Origin: Owenia fusiformis
Taxonomy: Eukaryota; Annelida; Polychaeta; Sabellida; Oweniidae
Assembly: GCA_903813345.2 (NCBI GenBank)
Contig: CAIIXF020000001.1
Span: 14,403,915 to 14,467,914 of the forward strand
Reading direction: 5' to 3'
Length of the DNA stretch: 64,000 nucleotides
A program made the position numbers and the translations under genes. Every line of letters begins with the position of its first letter. Position 1 is the first letter of the stretch. The notes beneath the pieces were generated by a model. That model was given only the letters and a program-made list of their open reading frames with translations, had not been told where the DNA came from and did no database searches. Positions 23,888 through 36,239 of the stretch are shown in pieces.

Positions 23888-25850
23888 CTTTGCGAATTGT
23901 TTAAAAAGCGAAACAATTACTTACTTTTATTTTTAATATCTTGATACAGTGTTTGGTTTGGAATTGGAATATAAAATGATCAGACAATGGTTTTATGCAA
24001 GATATATGATATGTTAAAATGTAATTAATTTAGTATTCTACGAAGTTGGTGAGTCGCTGGTTCGAAGACGGAAGCCCCATCTGTATCTGATCGATATTTA
24101 ATCTCTTTCATCCGCCATTTCTGCTATAAAAGCCTAAAAGAAAATCCCCCAAACAAAATCCTATTATCTTTAAACCCATCCGTATGCTCTAAAAGTTTGC
24201 TGATATCAAATCCATCATTATTTGCTCAAGCAAATATTTGCTCTTTGTTTTCCAGTCGGGATTTCTTTATTGATCCTGCAGATACATCTTCTGATATATC
24301 TGTTTCACCAAAAATACCAGTTACAAAGGGTCGATTTACTTTCCAAGTACGCACCACGAGTTTAAGACGATGATGCTATCCAACAAGTTTTTTATAATAA
24401 CAGTGAAAGTCAGGTAGATTCCGAGAAATATGGCCATCTTGAATAAGTGTTATACTGTAGAACTTCATACATTTTAGATACTTTTTTTGACGTTATCCTT
24501 TACTTGGTACACTTGGTAAACCTCTCATTAAATAACCTCTATATATCAAGGACAATTTAAATTTCACCAAAACGGTTTATTTAGAGATTTAAAATCAAAA
24601 CTATTTAAAGTACGAGTAACTATGTATCTAAATTGGATTCTGGCCAATATAACATTACTTCTTTGATGTTCCAAAAGGTGGCAGGGTTTATCGGAAATGC
24701 CTATTGAAAGCGGGAAGCAGACTTTTTTGAAATAAACTTCTGGGGAAAAACTTGATGAGATATAATATTGAAAGATGGCAGCTCATTGGACATGAAAATC
24801 ACTTCAGTCTAAAAAATCAACGTTCAACATGACCAGCTCTTGTACCATACCATTTTATTACCCCCCGGGTATTACCCCTAGGATGTATACCAAGGATCCG
24901 GTGTGAAGGAAATTATGGTCCCCTGGGGATTATGGTCCCCTTTCCATACGTCCCTTACTGGCCCTGACTGTGTATAAATAATAAAGGAAATAATTGTAAT
25001 TAGGTCACCATATAAATCAATAGAGAGTATGACCAACATTTGATAGGACGACCTACCCTTTTACACCTGGCCAGGGGTGTACTACAGGTTATTGGATGTA
25101 AAGATACAACCTTGGTTTTATGTTTAATAAAGATGTCGCATAGTTCAATTGTCTTACTTCAAAAAGCATGGTACTGTATATTCACGAAAGCAAAGATGGT
25201 CCAAACCATGGCTACATTTCCTTTCTTAATGCATGAATTGCAATTTGTTGAGGAGATATTGTTTAATTTTTAGTGTGTATTTGTTTGTTTGGAACTGGTT
25301 TTCAAAGCAAGATGCAGGCCCATAGCCAGGATTTGCCAATGAAGGGAGGGGGGACACTTTTTAAAAAATTCCAGGGGATTCACTTTTGACAACTTTGGCC
25401 CAAAAAGGGTCAAAATCACCACCCCCCTGGCTACGGGCCCTGAGATTTGTATTGCCGTTCCCAAATATGCGTCAATTGAGGATAGCTCAAATGAAGCTTT
25501 GGGGTGTTTTACTCTAAATTGTATACAAAAATTGCCATACAGACGTATCACACTTTTTACAACAAGGTTTTAATGTTCCTAAAATACTCTCTCCCCTGGC
25601 ATCGCTGATGCTGTGTTATGAAGTATGGTTTTAAAGACACTATACATAACATTTTGGATTGTAACAATGAGATCGATAAGTAAAGAGCAATGGAAAAAGT
25701 GGGTTTCGTCAATTTATCACACATTCAATTTTACAGTGCATCTGTTCGATCAATTTTGTATAGCAGCCAATGGGATTTCATAACATACAAATACCTCCTG
25801 TAAATCAAGGTTCAAATTATCAGTTAATTAATACAGTCGATATGTTACGA
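23888..25850. other. No recognised gene
   Basis: Ordinary AT-rich DNA. The only local structures are small duplications such as ATTATGGTCCCCT twice near 24914-24943 and a C/G-rich ATTACCCCCCGGGTATTACC at about 24859. Nothing codes. Confidence 0.3.
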
Positions 25851-26239
25851 CATGCGCAAAGCTCTATTTAGTGATATTTTAATTTCAAATATGGCGGCCA
25901 ATCCGATGTCTTACAACCCTTACAAAGAATCTAGACAGTGTGCATTTTACCTCCTGTGAAATAACAAGTGGAATTTAGTAGTTGTTTTGTGTTTTATTAT
26001 CATTCTGCATCGTAATTCTATGTGATGTGGTGTTCAACTGTCTGCAGAAATACATATCCATACGATAATCGAATGAATTAGATAACAGATTTTTCGAAAA
26101 CCCGTCTCCTGCTAAGAGTGTAAAAACGTGTATCAACATGCTCAAAAGTGCCAATGGGCACATCAATGTCAAGCTAAATCAAAGTTGTGTCTAAAACAGG
26201 TACCTGATCCACTCAAAACAGCTTGTCATTCACGTATAC

Positions 26240-26846
26240 ACGCTTAGCAAACATGGCGAAATGATCTGAATCTTGGAATTTCGTTCGAGAGATAGCTAGT
26301 AATGTTTGCTGCGGTCTTCGTCATAAGTTTTCATCAGAGTTCACGCATGCTCAGGAGAAAACCATAAACCATAACAAGAGGAGGGAAAACCCCATGATTC
26401 AATTGATGACACACGATTTCCTCCTTCGCGCACCTCCTTTCCCGGAAGTACGTATCTTTATACTTACCCCTATCTTGGTTTTCAATTAAAGTTTTGAAAT
26501 TGACCTCGTTTTAAACCAATCAACGATCGAATCGCTAAACCAATCAGCGACGATGTCTTCTCAATACAGATTTACATTATAAGCGTATGTCATCTTTGAA
26601 CCCTGGGGTTTCTCCCCCTCTTAACCATAACGTTTATAAATCAATTTTGCGCATGCGCCGTACAAGGGTAAAGGAATTCGTATTTATAAACGAACCAATT
26701 TGAGATAACCCGATATCAGTCGGAGAAATATGACGATCTACGAAACTCACTTCAAAAAATCAAATGCGGACTGACGGCGTATTCTACTATGTTTGGATCT
26801 AAGATTTTCAGTATAGATAAAGTCTTTTATGATCTTTCGAATGAGG
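26240..26846 (+). promoter_or_regulatory. Promoter-like patch with an orphan first-exon candidate
   Basis: The patch is richer in CpG than its surroundings. It has two NF-Y-type CCAAT boxes (AAACCAATCA near 26513 and 26539), CCCGGAAGTA (ETS) near 26441 and TTGCGCATGCGCC (NRF1-like, one mismatch) near 26649. Downstream on the plus strand, an ATG at 26789 opens 19 codons ending exactly at a GTAAGT donor (26845/26846). A short overlapping ATG at 26764 precedes it. No next exon with convincing homology was found. An upstream YY1-like AATATGGCGGC lies near 25888. Confidence 0.35.
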
Positions 26847-27954
26847 TAAGTCTCTAGTTCGAAAGAGAATCGTATCAACTTTAACATGCGCAGAAGTCCC
26901 ATTTTTGTTGTACCATATTGACTGAATAAGATAGCGAGAGTGAGGATCTTTCGAAATAATGCAGCAACAAACCCCGGGCAAGAAACAGTCGGTAGAATAA
27001 CATCTTCATTCCGTACAATAGTTGTTTATAGATATTTAACAGGCTTTTTATGTTTCATAGAAATAATGTATGACAACCGCTCATGGCCCTTTTCTCAAGA
27101 TGTAAGCTTTTCTTGAGATGAAAGCTTTTGAATATATGATCTCAATAGATTCGAGGATTCGATTGGTTGCAATTAGAGAATTTTCCAATTTTTTGTCAAT
27201 GTCACACATCCTTTGTTCAAAGGACTTCATTTATGTGTAAATTGAATGTACTTGTAAAATACCCTTGCAGCAAGGATGATTTAACATGTATCTCGATGGA
27301 CCAAAATTTATTTTCTAAATAGTAATTATACCACTAATCTGATTTCGAAGGGCAACACAGTGAAATCTTGGTCCAAGGCCACTCGGCCTGAGGGCCAGGA
27401 TTTCAATATGCTGCCTTCTGAAATGATGTTATTAGTATTATAAACACCTACTAATTAGATTCAGCTGGCCACAATTACGCGGAAGTTGATTTTCATTAAA
27501 ATGTAGTGTTCTCCGGTTGGGCCTTGAACTTGGTCATTTGCGAGTTTGTTTTTCTTTTTTTTGTCAAATCTATCTCTGGAACGATTAAAAGTCTAAGATA
27601 ACGGATAAGATAACACTACGTTCCTGATAGATAAGAACTCTTAAAAATTTCCCACCTTTGATAATTTGCCACTTGCATCTTACAGCGTTGTTCTCCATGT
27701 TTATAAATTGGTTAATTTAACACTTCAAAGTACATTTGAACAGTTATCTAATATGTTTAAGAATATCCCATATTTTACAATCAAGATCTTTGAAGACGTC
27801 AGTTATGATAAAGCTGATTAATAATCGTTCTAATTATCTGTCATGGGCATTTTTAAACTAATATATCGCTCATCATGATCAAAAACTTTTCATCAAGCAT
27901 ATTGTTAATATGAAAACATATGATCAAATCCTATAAGGGCTGATGTGAAAAAGT
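26847..27954. other. No recognised gene; partial duplications
   Basis: The segment at about 27720-27880 (AATATCCCATATTT...TCAAGATCTTTGAAGACG...CAGTTATGATAAAGCTGATT) is repeated in diverged form at about 30010-30175. CCTTGCAGCAAGGATGAT near 27267 recurs near 49707. A GC-rich patch near 27360-27410 has no identifiable product. Confidence 0.4.
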
Positions 27955-28065
27955 CACTCCACCCTGGTCGGAATCGAACCCAAAACCTCCCGATTGTCAT
28001 ATATTTTAGGGTTAAGGGTCCCGACGTGTTCTAGCCTATAAAAGTGGATTTATTAGATATATATT
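27955..28065 (-). repeat. tRNA-derived SINE remnant
   Basis: Read on the minus strand, the segment contains GGGTTCGATTCCGACC, a good pol III B box in a T-arm context, preceded by AATCGGGAGG and a degraded upstream part with GGCTAGAACAC as a poor A box. No cloverleaf can be completed, so it is not a functional tRNA gene. Confidence 0.5.
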
Positions 28066-29463
28066 ATTAGCAATCAAATTGTAAATGAGACCAGAGGAAA
28101 ACGGGATACAGCTTACCGCCGGGGTAATGAAGGACATCCCGGACAAGACGAAACAAGCGCCCCTTCTTCAGGCGGTATGATTATTTAATTAATATATACT
28201 TGCACTTGAAGTATTTAATATTTGAAGTCGCATTACCTTAGATAATAAACATATCATCAATATCCTTTTTTTGCTTTCGAGCAAAATCTCTCCAGAGGAC
28301 ACAGTATAAAGCATGAATAATAGTGGGCAAATGGTTTTCCCGAACAGACCAAAGGAGGCGTTCTCTACTGTAAAGGTATCGAGGTAAATATGATCACTCT
28401 ACAATCTCTAGGGTCTCTAGTCTGAGCTGTTTCATCTATTTGTATACCTTCTAGACTTTCAAGAGTCTCTTGAAAGTCCATGATCAGATTAAGGCTAAGA
28501 ATATTCGACTTTGGAGTTTCATGGTCAATGACTGAGAATCTGCGCAAAGACCCACGCTTTTCCAACACGGACGTTACGTATATATCACTATGCAGCAGGG
28601 TGACAGGTGTTTAATCAACTCCGACTGACTTATCGCCGTTATAACGATTGATAAGTAGGAAGGGGACCCCATGAAAATGAATGATGGAAAAAATTAACTA
28701 CATGCACGCTAGTATGAATAGGTATTTAACTTTTGATGGGATTTAGACTTAGTCGGCCACAATCATACGGAAGTAAGTCTACCTCTGCTGAAATGATTCC
28801 ACGGGTGATAGTTCCGCCATTTCACGTTCCACCTACTTATAGATCACACTCAGTTCCTGATAGATAAAATATATTATAGGAATATCCTATGGTCTTGAAA
28901 AATATCATTTATATCCATGAGTGGATGTTGATATCTGCATGAGCGAGCGCACCGAATAAGTGAAGAATTGATATTTTTGAAAAACCATAGGATTGTCTGT
29001 TTATCCGATGGGAAATCATTACCCAGCGAAAAAATGTTGAAAAAATGTTTTTTTTATTTGTTTTTGAAAAAAAATCTTGAAAAATTAAAAAATCGAGGCC
29101 ATCGAATATCACTTTTTGAAACCATCAGATATCCTTTTTTTGCTAAAATACATAATCCAGGTCCACATGTTAAATATAGCTTCACGTGAGATTCGATATT
29201 TATCCTTGTAACCATGGGACAATAGATGAAAGAGCTTATAATAGATGATATATCCTCCACGTAATAATTTACCACGTCCAAAATGTCAAGCTCATTATCT
29301 TACCTTGATACAATGATAATGTTAACAAAAATTATTGAAGGATTAAGGGGGTTTCTCATTAGACGCCGATGACTTATTTGTGATTTGAATGACTCCACAT
29401 ACAGGAGTGTGGACTGACCTTGATGACATCATCCTGCCGTATCTGTATGTTTACCATTCAGTC
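28066..29463. other. No recognised gene; GC-rich island and short inverted repeats
   Basis: A GC-rich island at about 28120-28175 stands out from AT-rich surroundings. On the plus strand it opens 21 codons before GTATGA; on the minus strand it ends at a GTAAGC donor. No product was recognised. A small inverted repeat (ATCCTATGGT near 28885 and ACCATAGGAT near 28984) and a T/A-rich run at 29037-29092 follow. Confidence 0.3.
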
Positions 29464-29595
29464 AACATGAATGGGGGGTGGGGGGGGGGGGGGGGTAGGG
29501 GGGTGGGGAGGGGGGATTTGGCCTTCGGCCACGCAATCCGGCATCCCCGAGTGTGCGTACCAACTCAAAATATTGACAGGGGGGGGGGGGATTTC
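29464..29595. repeat. Poly-G tracts with G-quadruplex potential
   Basis: Plus-strand runs of G (up to about 16) interrupted by single T or A occupy about 29471-29515, followed by a second run at 29580-29591. At least four G3+ tracts lie close together. Similar G runs precede the same repeat family at 57868 and 59071, so the second run belongs to that element. Confidence 0.7.
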
Positions 29596-29855
29596 CCAAA
29601 GATGACCTTTCGTATTGGCACGTTCGAAAACGTGAGTATATACTCTACAAGTATGGATCGAGTAACTTCAATAGTATTACCGTAGGTTTGAAATGATGAT
29701 GTTGAACTGATGTTAACGCCATTCCCGATTTCAAATTTAACTTTGCGCAAAGGCAGCACTGAGAGAGCACGTGCTCATGATTGTTCAGGTGATCACATCA
29801 GGTGCAATTTGATTGGAGATGATGCGGGAAATGACGTAATGGGGAATCCACATGA
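29580..29855. repeat. Interspersed repeat, copy A (G-run / ATTTCCCAAAGATGACC family)
   Basis: It starts with a G run and ATTTCCCAAAGATGACCTTT and runs to GGAGATGATGCGGG and ATGACGTAATGGGGAATCC. It matches copies B (57868-58935, interrupted) and C (59071-59386) over most of its length, but lacks an internal segment containing AACAGGCCTCATTTGCC. No coding capacity. The class is unknown. Confidence 0.75.
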
Positions 29856-31077
29856 CTTATAAATGGAGAATCAAAATCAAAGATGAGAAATTCTGTTTTA
29901 ATTGAAGTTCAGTGAAGGTCTTGCAGATTTAGTTTAGCTTTGAAATTGTACATCTTAAGCTCGGGGAGTTGATATTACAGCTTAGTAAGAAATATATTAG
30001 CAACATAACGCTTCTTACATTTGAACAATTATATTTGTTCTTAAATATTCCATAGTTTAATTACAATCAAGATCTTTCACCAAGACGTCAGTTATGATAT
30101 AGCTGATTGCTTGAGTAATCTCCTTGATGATCTGACTTAGCATTTAAAAAACTGATGGATAGCTCAACATGCTTAAAACATCCACAGCATGTATTATGCA
30201 TTGGGCGAATGTTCGGTGTGTTTAAATGTCAGTTTCCTGTTCATGGAGTTTCTTCACCAGCAAAAACAAGGATACGCATAGAAAAATAACTTTTTATAGA
30301 ACTAATCCATCGACAGAGGCAATAAACAATACACAATGTGTTTCTATAGATCGATCGATCTAAGAAGCTGGATGAGCAAATATTATCCAACTGATGCATC
30401 AACCTGTAGCATCTTCAGAATTATTCAGAACAATTACATATATTTACACTTTGAATCACCTATGTCACATACCAGATCATACATAAATAAATGGCGCACA
30501 ATATTTGCCCAGTACACCCTGTACTACCGATGAGCCCACTCGATGGTCTTTTCACGTATTTTCTAAATCCCAAACTCCGTAAAACACTTTATCCATGTTA
30601 TTGATGGGAAAAATACAAAGAACAAGTAAGACTAAAATATGAAACCTAAAAGCAATGCTATTTTCATAGATGTTACTGGTATTTCACCTTGGAAATAGCA
30701 CCCTCGCAAAAACAAACATGCCTGATTGATTTCATTCTGAACTTGATTAACCCAAACTAACATGGCATTATTTGGTTCTGGAATGAATATGCTGGTCATT
30801 GACCTGAAAATATCTCGCATACAAGAACTAGTTCACAAATGTTTTTGTGCAAATTGAAATAAGACTCACAACGGATTCTTTTTCTTTTTTATACAACGCA
30901 TTACCCCGAATGCAGAGGTTAGTTCTAAACTTATGAAGCCATTTTCTGAAAAGTTAATCCAAACAAAGGAAACGGTGGCTTAAAATCACAATACCAATAA
31001 ACAACCTCTTAGAAATTACAATTAAAAGTGAAAATATAACAGCTATTAAAGTTTTACCAAACTCCAACTGTTTATAT
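29856..31077. other. No recognised gene
   Basis: Non-coding DNA containing the second copy (about 30010-30175) of the segment also found at about 27720-27880. No splice-bordered coding exon was recognised. Confidence 0.35.
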
Positions 31078-31982
31078 GACGTGCACGGACCTGGGGACAA
31101 TTCGGGAAATACGGGCTAATCTCAGCTTTAAGCGTTAATATCTGGCTTATTTAAAAAGCTAACCATGTCCATTATATATCATATTGAAGTATTTTTTATT
31201 CGCATTTCACTGAAATTATTTTTCCTTGAAAAGTGTGATGGGATCTACCATACTTTTGAAGTTAAATGTACTCCGACATCGTCAAATACGCTGTAAGGCG
31301 TAACATTTCACGCTTACACGGTTCGTTGAAATCGGGATTACTTTTGAAATACTGATCAGAATTTTACTAAAATTTCACATTTTATTCATTAAAACATGTG
31401 CTTTTATGACGTCACAATTGCCTAGCGGCTACAGTTCAAATCGTCTTATATGAACGCTTTTAAGATTTCCAAAATTGTGTAAGGTTTTGAAGGCGAAGGA
31501 GACAAGCAATAAGTTTACCTTTATTTAACCTTCTAATTTAGGTCTGATTTCCAAAAAAAATTAACTGCACAATATTGTCATGGCGAAATTTACAAAACAA
31601 TAACTGATTTCTTTATTTTTCAAATAATAAGAGAATAAGAGTTGCTTTTAGAGACTTGAAAAAATGTAACGCATCGACTTTTTACCACAAATCCAATACA
31701 CATCAATTTTTACTAACGCCCCGAGTGGATTTCCTGACCGTTTTTCAAAAATCAAAAACATTTTAGCAATATTGTCCTCGAGATCTTGTTGCTCTGTGAA
31801 TTTTACCAGGATGGAATAAGAATAAAGCACCTTATTTTTAGGTTGACTAAACTTGACAAAATGTAACGCTTGTCGTTTTTGACGTTATAATGCTGATTGC
31901 GCCCTATACTGCCCATTGTATTGTTTTGGAATTTTGACGCCATAATGTTACTCTAATTGTCCCCAGTTTCGTGCGACGTGTA
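31078..31982. mobile_element. Possible inverted-repeat element, about 0.9 kb
   Basis: GACGTGCACGGACCTGGGGA CAATT at the left pairs imperfectly with AATTGTCCCCAGTTTCGTGC GACGT at the right. Interior TGTAACGC motifs recur. No target duplication could be fixed and no ORF is present. Confidence 0.45.
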
Positions 31983-32966
31983 TTAGTGTTTATTGGTTTA
32001 TGAATAAGCCCTCAACTCATTATCTTATGAAAGGTATTCATTTATCTTTGAATAAGACAAAAATTATTTCAGAGTTACGAAATAGTTCAAGTATTGACTT
32101 TGACACGATTTTTTGTTTAAAACCGAAAAAGGAAGAATAAAAAGGGAATATTGCAAACAGTTCCATAGCCACTATTTTTCAATATAAAAATAAGAGAAAG
32201 TGAGAGTTTCTTTGTATTTGTAATGAAATAGTTTACATAAAGGGAAAATGGACAATATATTCCAAGACAATAATTTTGTCCTCCTGTTTATGTGACCAGG
32301 AACATTTTTGTCTTGCTTATGATAAATCAAAGTCTCTCACGCTTTAGATAAAGAGGTACTCTGATAAACCAGAATGACGATGTTCAATTACACGTGTACG
32401 TGTTACATTATGAATAATGGAATACGGAGATTGCTGTTCCTCTTCTTTCTTTATGTAAGAACCTAATTACACCTTTTTCCTCATACAATTATTGTCAATC
32501 GGTCAAGTAAATGACTCGAAGAGGAAAATATTTCAAAACAGGATATTATAAATTTACACGTTTCACGATCACGTTATTCAAAATAGTGCTACGCCTTCCT
32601 CACATCTGGAATACGCTGATCTATTTTCAGGTCAATGCTATCTGATGCAGTGGTTTGGCACCAATCAGATCTGCTTTATTGTATTTCCACTCTCCTAGAT
32701 TGATTAATCTTTTTCAAATGGTAATTCGGGAATTACGCTTATCTGAAAACAAATAGAGGATTTGGCTTGTTTTACGGAGATAGTAAATTTGGCTATTATA
32801 TCATCCTTAACGAAAGTCCCTGTTAATCCTACAGCTTGGGGCGACGTATCATTCAATGAATCAAGTGGATAGCAAATCGAGTACTCTATGGCTTACTCTA
32901 CCGAGCTGACAGAAGTCGTTCAGTAACCCTTGGCCCTTGGCGCAATATAAACCCATTTAGTGCCTC

Positions 32967-33550
32967 CTAGTTACATATATTGGTTTGTGAATGTATACTT
33001 CCATTAGGTACAATATTAGGGTCTGTAAGACAGTGATACGTCCCCGATACGGTCTGTTTCATTTCATCTAGAAGCTGTTCCAGTTCAATACCCCCAAGTG
33101 GATCTTGGTTTTCATTATCAATCATGCGCAACGACGTGCCGCTGATCTCGCTATTTGATCGGCTATGGCTTCGTGTAGCACCAGGTTCCTGGCTACTACC
33201 GCCCTGGGGACGATTCCTATTGTTATTATCGGGGGAATACCCAACAACCATTGTCACATTTGTATCGGTGTGACTCTTGTTAAATCTATACGTCACGAAC
33301 TGGGGACGCTTTCTCCGACGTCGACATGGTTTAAGGATTGTACAAATGAATGCTTGTCGAAATTTGAGCGACATAATGTTATAAAGGATGGGGTTGATTG
33401 TTGAGCTCACATAGTATAGTACGCCTGAGATGTAATAAAGCACCCCTTGGACTTCCATTAGCCGTGGTGTCCAATTACGTACGTATATGACCATTAATCT
33501 CTGCGCGTGGAAGGGTGCCCAGCATACAAAGAAGGCGACGACCACCGCAA
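32967..33550 (-). CDS. Neuromedin-U/pyrokinin/CAPA-type GPCR, exon 2 (TM6, TM7, tail)
   Basis: This exon follows an AG acceptor (33551-33553) and starts with the last two bases of the codon for V306, joining the exon at 62817 in phase. TM6 contains FFVCWAPFHAQRL (312-324), the signature of this receptor family. TM7 has SSTINPILYN with NPILY at 358-362 in place of NPxxY. After TM7 comes a basic helix-8 region and a tail of roughly 115 residues, rich in Ser, Asn and Arg, that may be phosphorylated. The stop is TAG at 32969-32967. The whole receptor is 499 residues, longer than most relatives because of this tail and a 60-residue N-terminus. Confidence 0.95.
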
Positions 33551-34443
33551 CTGAAAATAAAAGATAATCCATAAAAATTATAATGTAAGTTTTAATGCTC
33601 GAGTATATGGTCACTTTATCATGATGTATTTAAGATTAAATCGTTCATCTTAGAATAAGGTAATTGTTTCATGACGTGCGTGAACTTGGTTAATTGCCCT
33701 TGACGATGACAATGCTAGGGTAGAGGGGATAAACAAAATAATAGATGACTTCCATCCCCTTGGGCTTATAAAATGAAAGATCTACGAAAGAAATCTTCAA
33801 GTCCTTGCAAAGAGTGATTACAGATTTTTAAGAGAGGAGCTGATATTTCTTTACCAAACCAAACATATATTCGATATATTACACCTTGTGTACTAAGTAT
33901 ATGTGCGCTGTGCAAGTGTCCCATTTTTTAAAATCAATGCTGAGCTAGCTTGTGCGGTGTACGTGACGCTCGAGACTTCATCGTCAAGTTAATAACACCT
34001 TGTTCCACATTTTGCTCCCATTTGGATTATGCATCGAACACCTACAACCTGTTGCATGTTGAACCAATAGGAGAGGAAGGTATTAGCAAGCCACAGTATA
34101 AATATTCATTATAAATATCTAACAAGTGTGATTTCTTTTTCAAGAATTCCCTCACGAAACCAAAATAAGATAAGTGCTTTTTTATGTCTCATCATTAGCT
34201 CTGCCTCAAAGACAATGATCTCATTTCAGAATCAAGCATTCTGTCAAACTGTCTCATAATATGACAAATTACAGGAGTTTATGCTGTATTTTCATTCGAT
34301 TGCTAGTTAGCCTTGTTGATAGCTTATTGATAGGGAACTAATGGACTTTTTGCGAGAAAGATCTTGTTTTGTTCTTCGAGGCGTCTGAAGACACGTCACA
34401 GTGCGGAACAGACGCTTATCTGTAATGAAGAGTAAGTTCCTAT

Positions 34444-34910
34444 GGCAAAACTGCCCTAATTCACGTCACCATACTAGTCAATGGGCAAAAGGGCAAACGC
34501 CTGACTTTTTATCTCGAGTTATGGATTTATGTGGCCTCACTGGCCTATCTGAGGTTCTAAAGCTATGTCTAAGCTACATCTTGACACTAAACTCAATAGG
34601 GGCCAATCATCTACTTTTTGAAATAATTGGTCAATTGTGACACTACCCCCTCTCTCTGCAGACACAAATTGAAATTCACAAAAATGAAGGCAAAATTAAT
34701 ACGCCACTTGACTCGAAATTTTCCTTCAGATAACCCAAATAAACGCATTTTCAGAAGAAATGGCATGTTGCCATTGCAAAAAGATTACAACTGTGCCTAC
34801 ATACTAGCTTACTGACTCGTCATGATCACAATTGTGTTGGGACTACATTTATTTTTGAATACTACTTTTTTCTATTCAGCGGAAGTGACGTATTAGGGCA
34901 TTTTGGCCTA
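34444..34910. repeat. 467-bp repeat, copy 1 of an R-I-R structure
   Basis: The copy begins GGCAAAACTGCCCTAATTCA and ends GTATTAGGGCATTTTGGCCTA in two parts, so its own ends are inverted repeats of about 25 bp. It is repeated at 35773-36239 with a constant offset of 1329 and, as far as read, no differences. It lacks TG...CA ends and no primer-binding site follows, so it is not a normal LTR. Confidence 0.85.
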
Positions 34911-35772
34911 ATAGCCACATGGTTGGATGATTTCTGGCTTTAAATTGCGTTTTTTCCAATTTACTAGAGTTTTTCAAGTAGTTTTGTGCAGTTTAAGAAT
35001 ATTCTGACAGCAATTATGAAAAATATGGCTACTTCATTACCCCTGGGGTCATTTTTCCAAGAACCCAATGGTTTTCCTTAAATTTGACTAGTTTTTCATT
35101 TACATCATGAAATCCACTGCCTGATGGTGACATTTTTCAGTATCGTGTCAAGAAATTGAGTATTTTATTGCATATTGCGATTTTTAGCCAAAATCACTGA
35201 ACCGTGAACCAGAAAATTGGACAAATTTGGCCCACTTTTTGGCAAAATCTTACTAAAATCATCACTTTTTCATACTTTATTCCATTCAACAACCTCCTGA
35301 TTTGAAAAATGATGACAAATTTGATCAGTTTTGACTCTGGCCTAGAGAATTGGGACTTTTGAGATATTTTTAGCTCGAATGTAGTCATTCAGAGTGAACA
35401 AATACATCAAAAATTGACACTTAACTCACCAATTTCTGACTGCACCCCCGATATGTACCTTCTTTCTATACTGGAAACCATAAGATGGAAAATTCAATCT
35501 TTATGATGAATAGCAACTCGTTGGCTTCCCCATTTACGACAACAAATGACATTTAGGGGTCACTAAGGACAAAATTGTAGCCAAATAACGTCAAAATCAG
35601 TGGTTTTTGGGGTAAAAAGCGAAAACGGCTGATTCAGCAAAAACATTAAATTTGTTCATGAAAATTCCCCTTTTTGCCTCCGTCCAAAATATGTTTCACA
35701 CTAATAAACTTCAATTCTGGGCGATTCTGAGTAGTTTTAAAAAATTTTGGTCACTTTTACATGTGACTAATA
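34911..35772. other. 862-bp spacer between identical repeats
   Basis: The spacer has no significant ORF. Its own edges are weakly inverted (TAGCCACATG at the left, CATGTGACTA at the right). Several AAAATTTGG/AAAATCACT-type motifs recur. It may be the internal part of one composite element or a trapped segment. Confidence 0.5.
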
Positions 35773-36239
35773 GGCAAAACTGCCCTAATTCACGTCACCA
35801 TACTAGTCAATGGGCAAAAGGGCAAACGCCTGACTTTTTATCTCGAGTTATGGATTTATGTGGCCTCACTGGCCTATCTGAGGTTCTAAAGCTATGTCTA
35901 AGCTACATCTTGACACTAAACTCAATAGGGGCCAATCATCTACTTTTTGAAATAATTGGTCAATTGTGACACTACCCCCTCTCTCTGCAGACACAAATTG
36001 AAATTCACAAAAATGAAGGCAAAATTAATACGCCACTTGACTCGAAATTTTCCTTCAGATAACCCAAATAAACGCATTTTCAGAAGAAATGGCATGTTGC
36101 CATTGCAAAAAGATTACAACTGTGCCTACATACTAGCTTACTGACTCGTCATGATCACAATTGTGTTGGGACTACATTTATTTTTGAATACTACTTTTTT
36201 CTATTCAGCGGAAGTGACGTATTAGGGCATTTTGGCCTA
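35773..36239. repeat. 467-bp repeat, copy 2
   Basis: Same sequence and orientation as 34444-34910, so the pair is young or has been homogenised. CCTATG occurs at both outer edges of the whole structure (near 34439 and 36236). That could be a target duplication, but it partly overlaps the element ends. Confidence 0.85.

Noticed and set aside
27955-28065. Functional tRNA gene on the minus strand
   Set aside because: A T-arm/B box is present, but the D arm, anticodon stem and acceptor stem cannot be completed.
29464-29520. Telomere-like or regulatory G-quadruplex
   Set aside because: The run is irregular poly-G rather than a TTAGGG repeat, lies far from any promoter, and similar G runs simply mark the start of a repeat family elsewhere in the window.
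34444-36239. LTR retrotransposon or TRIM element
   Set aside because: Repeat ends are not TG...CA, no tRNA primer-binding site or polypurine tract is visible next to the repeats, and the repeats carry their own inverted ends.
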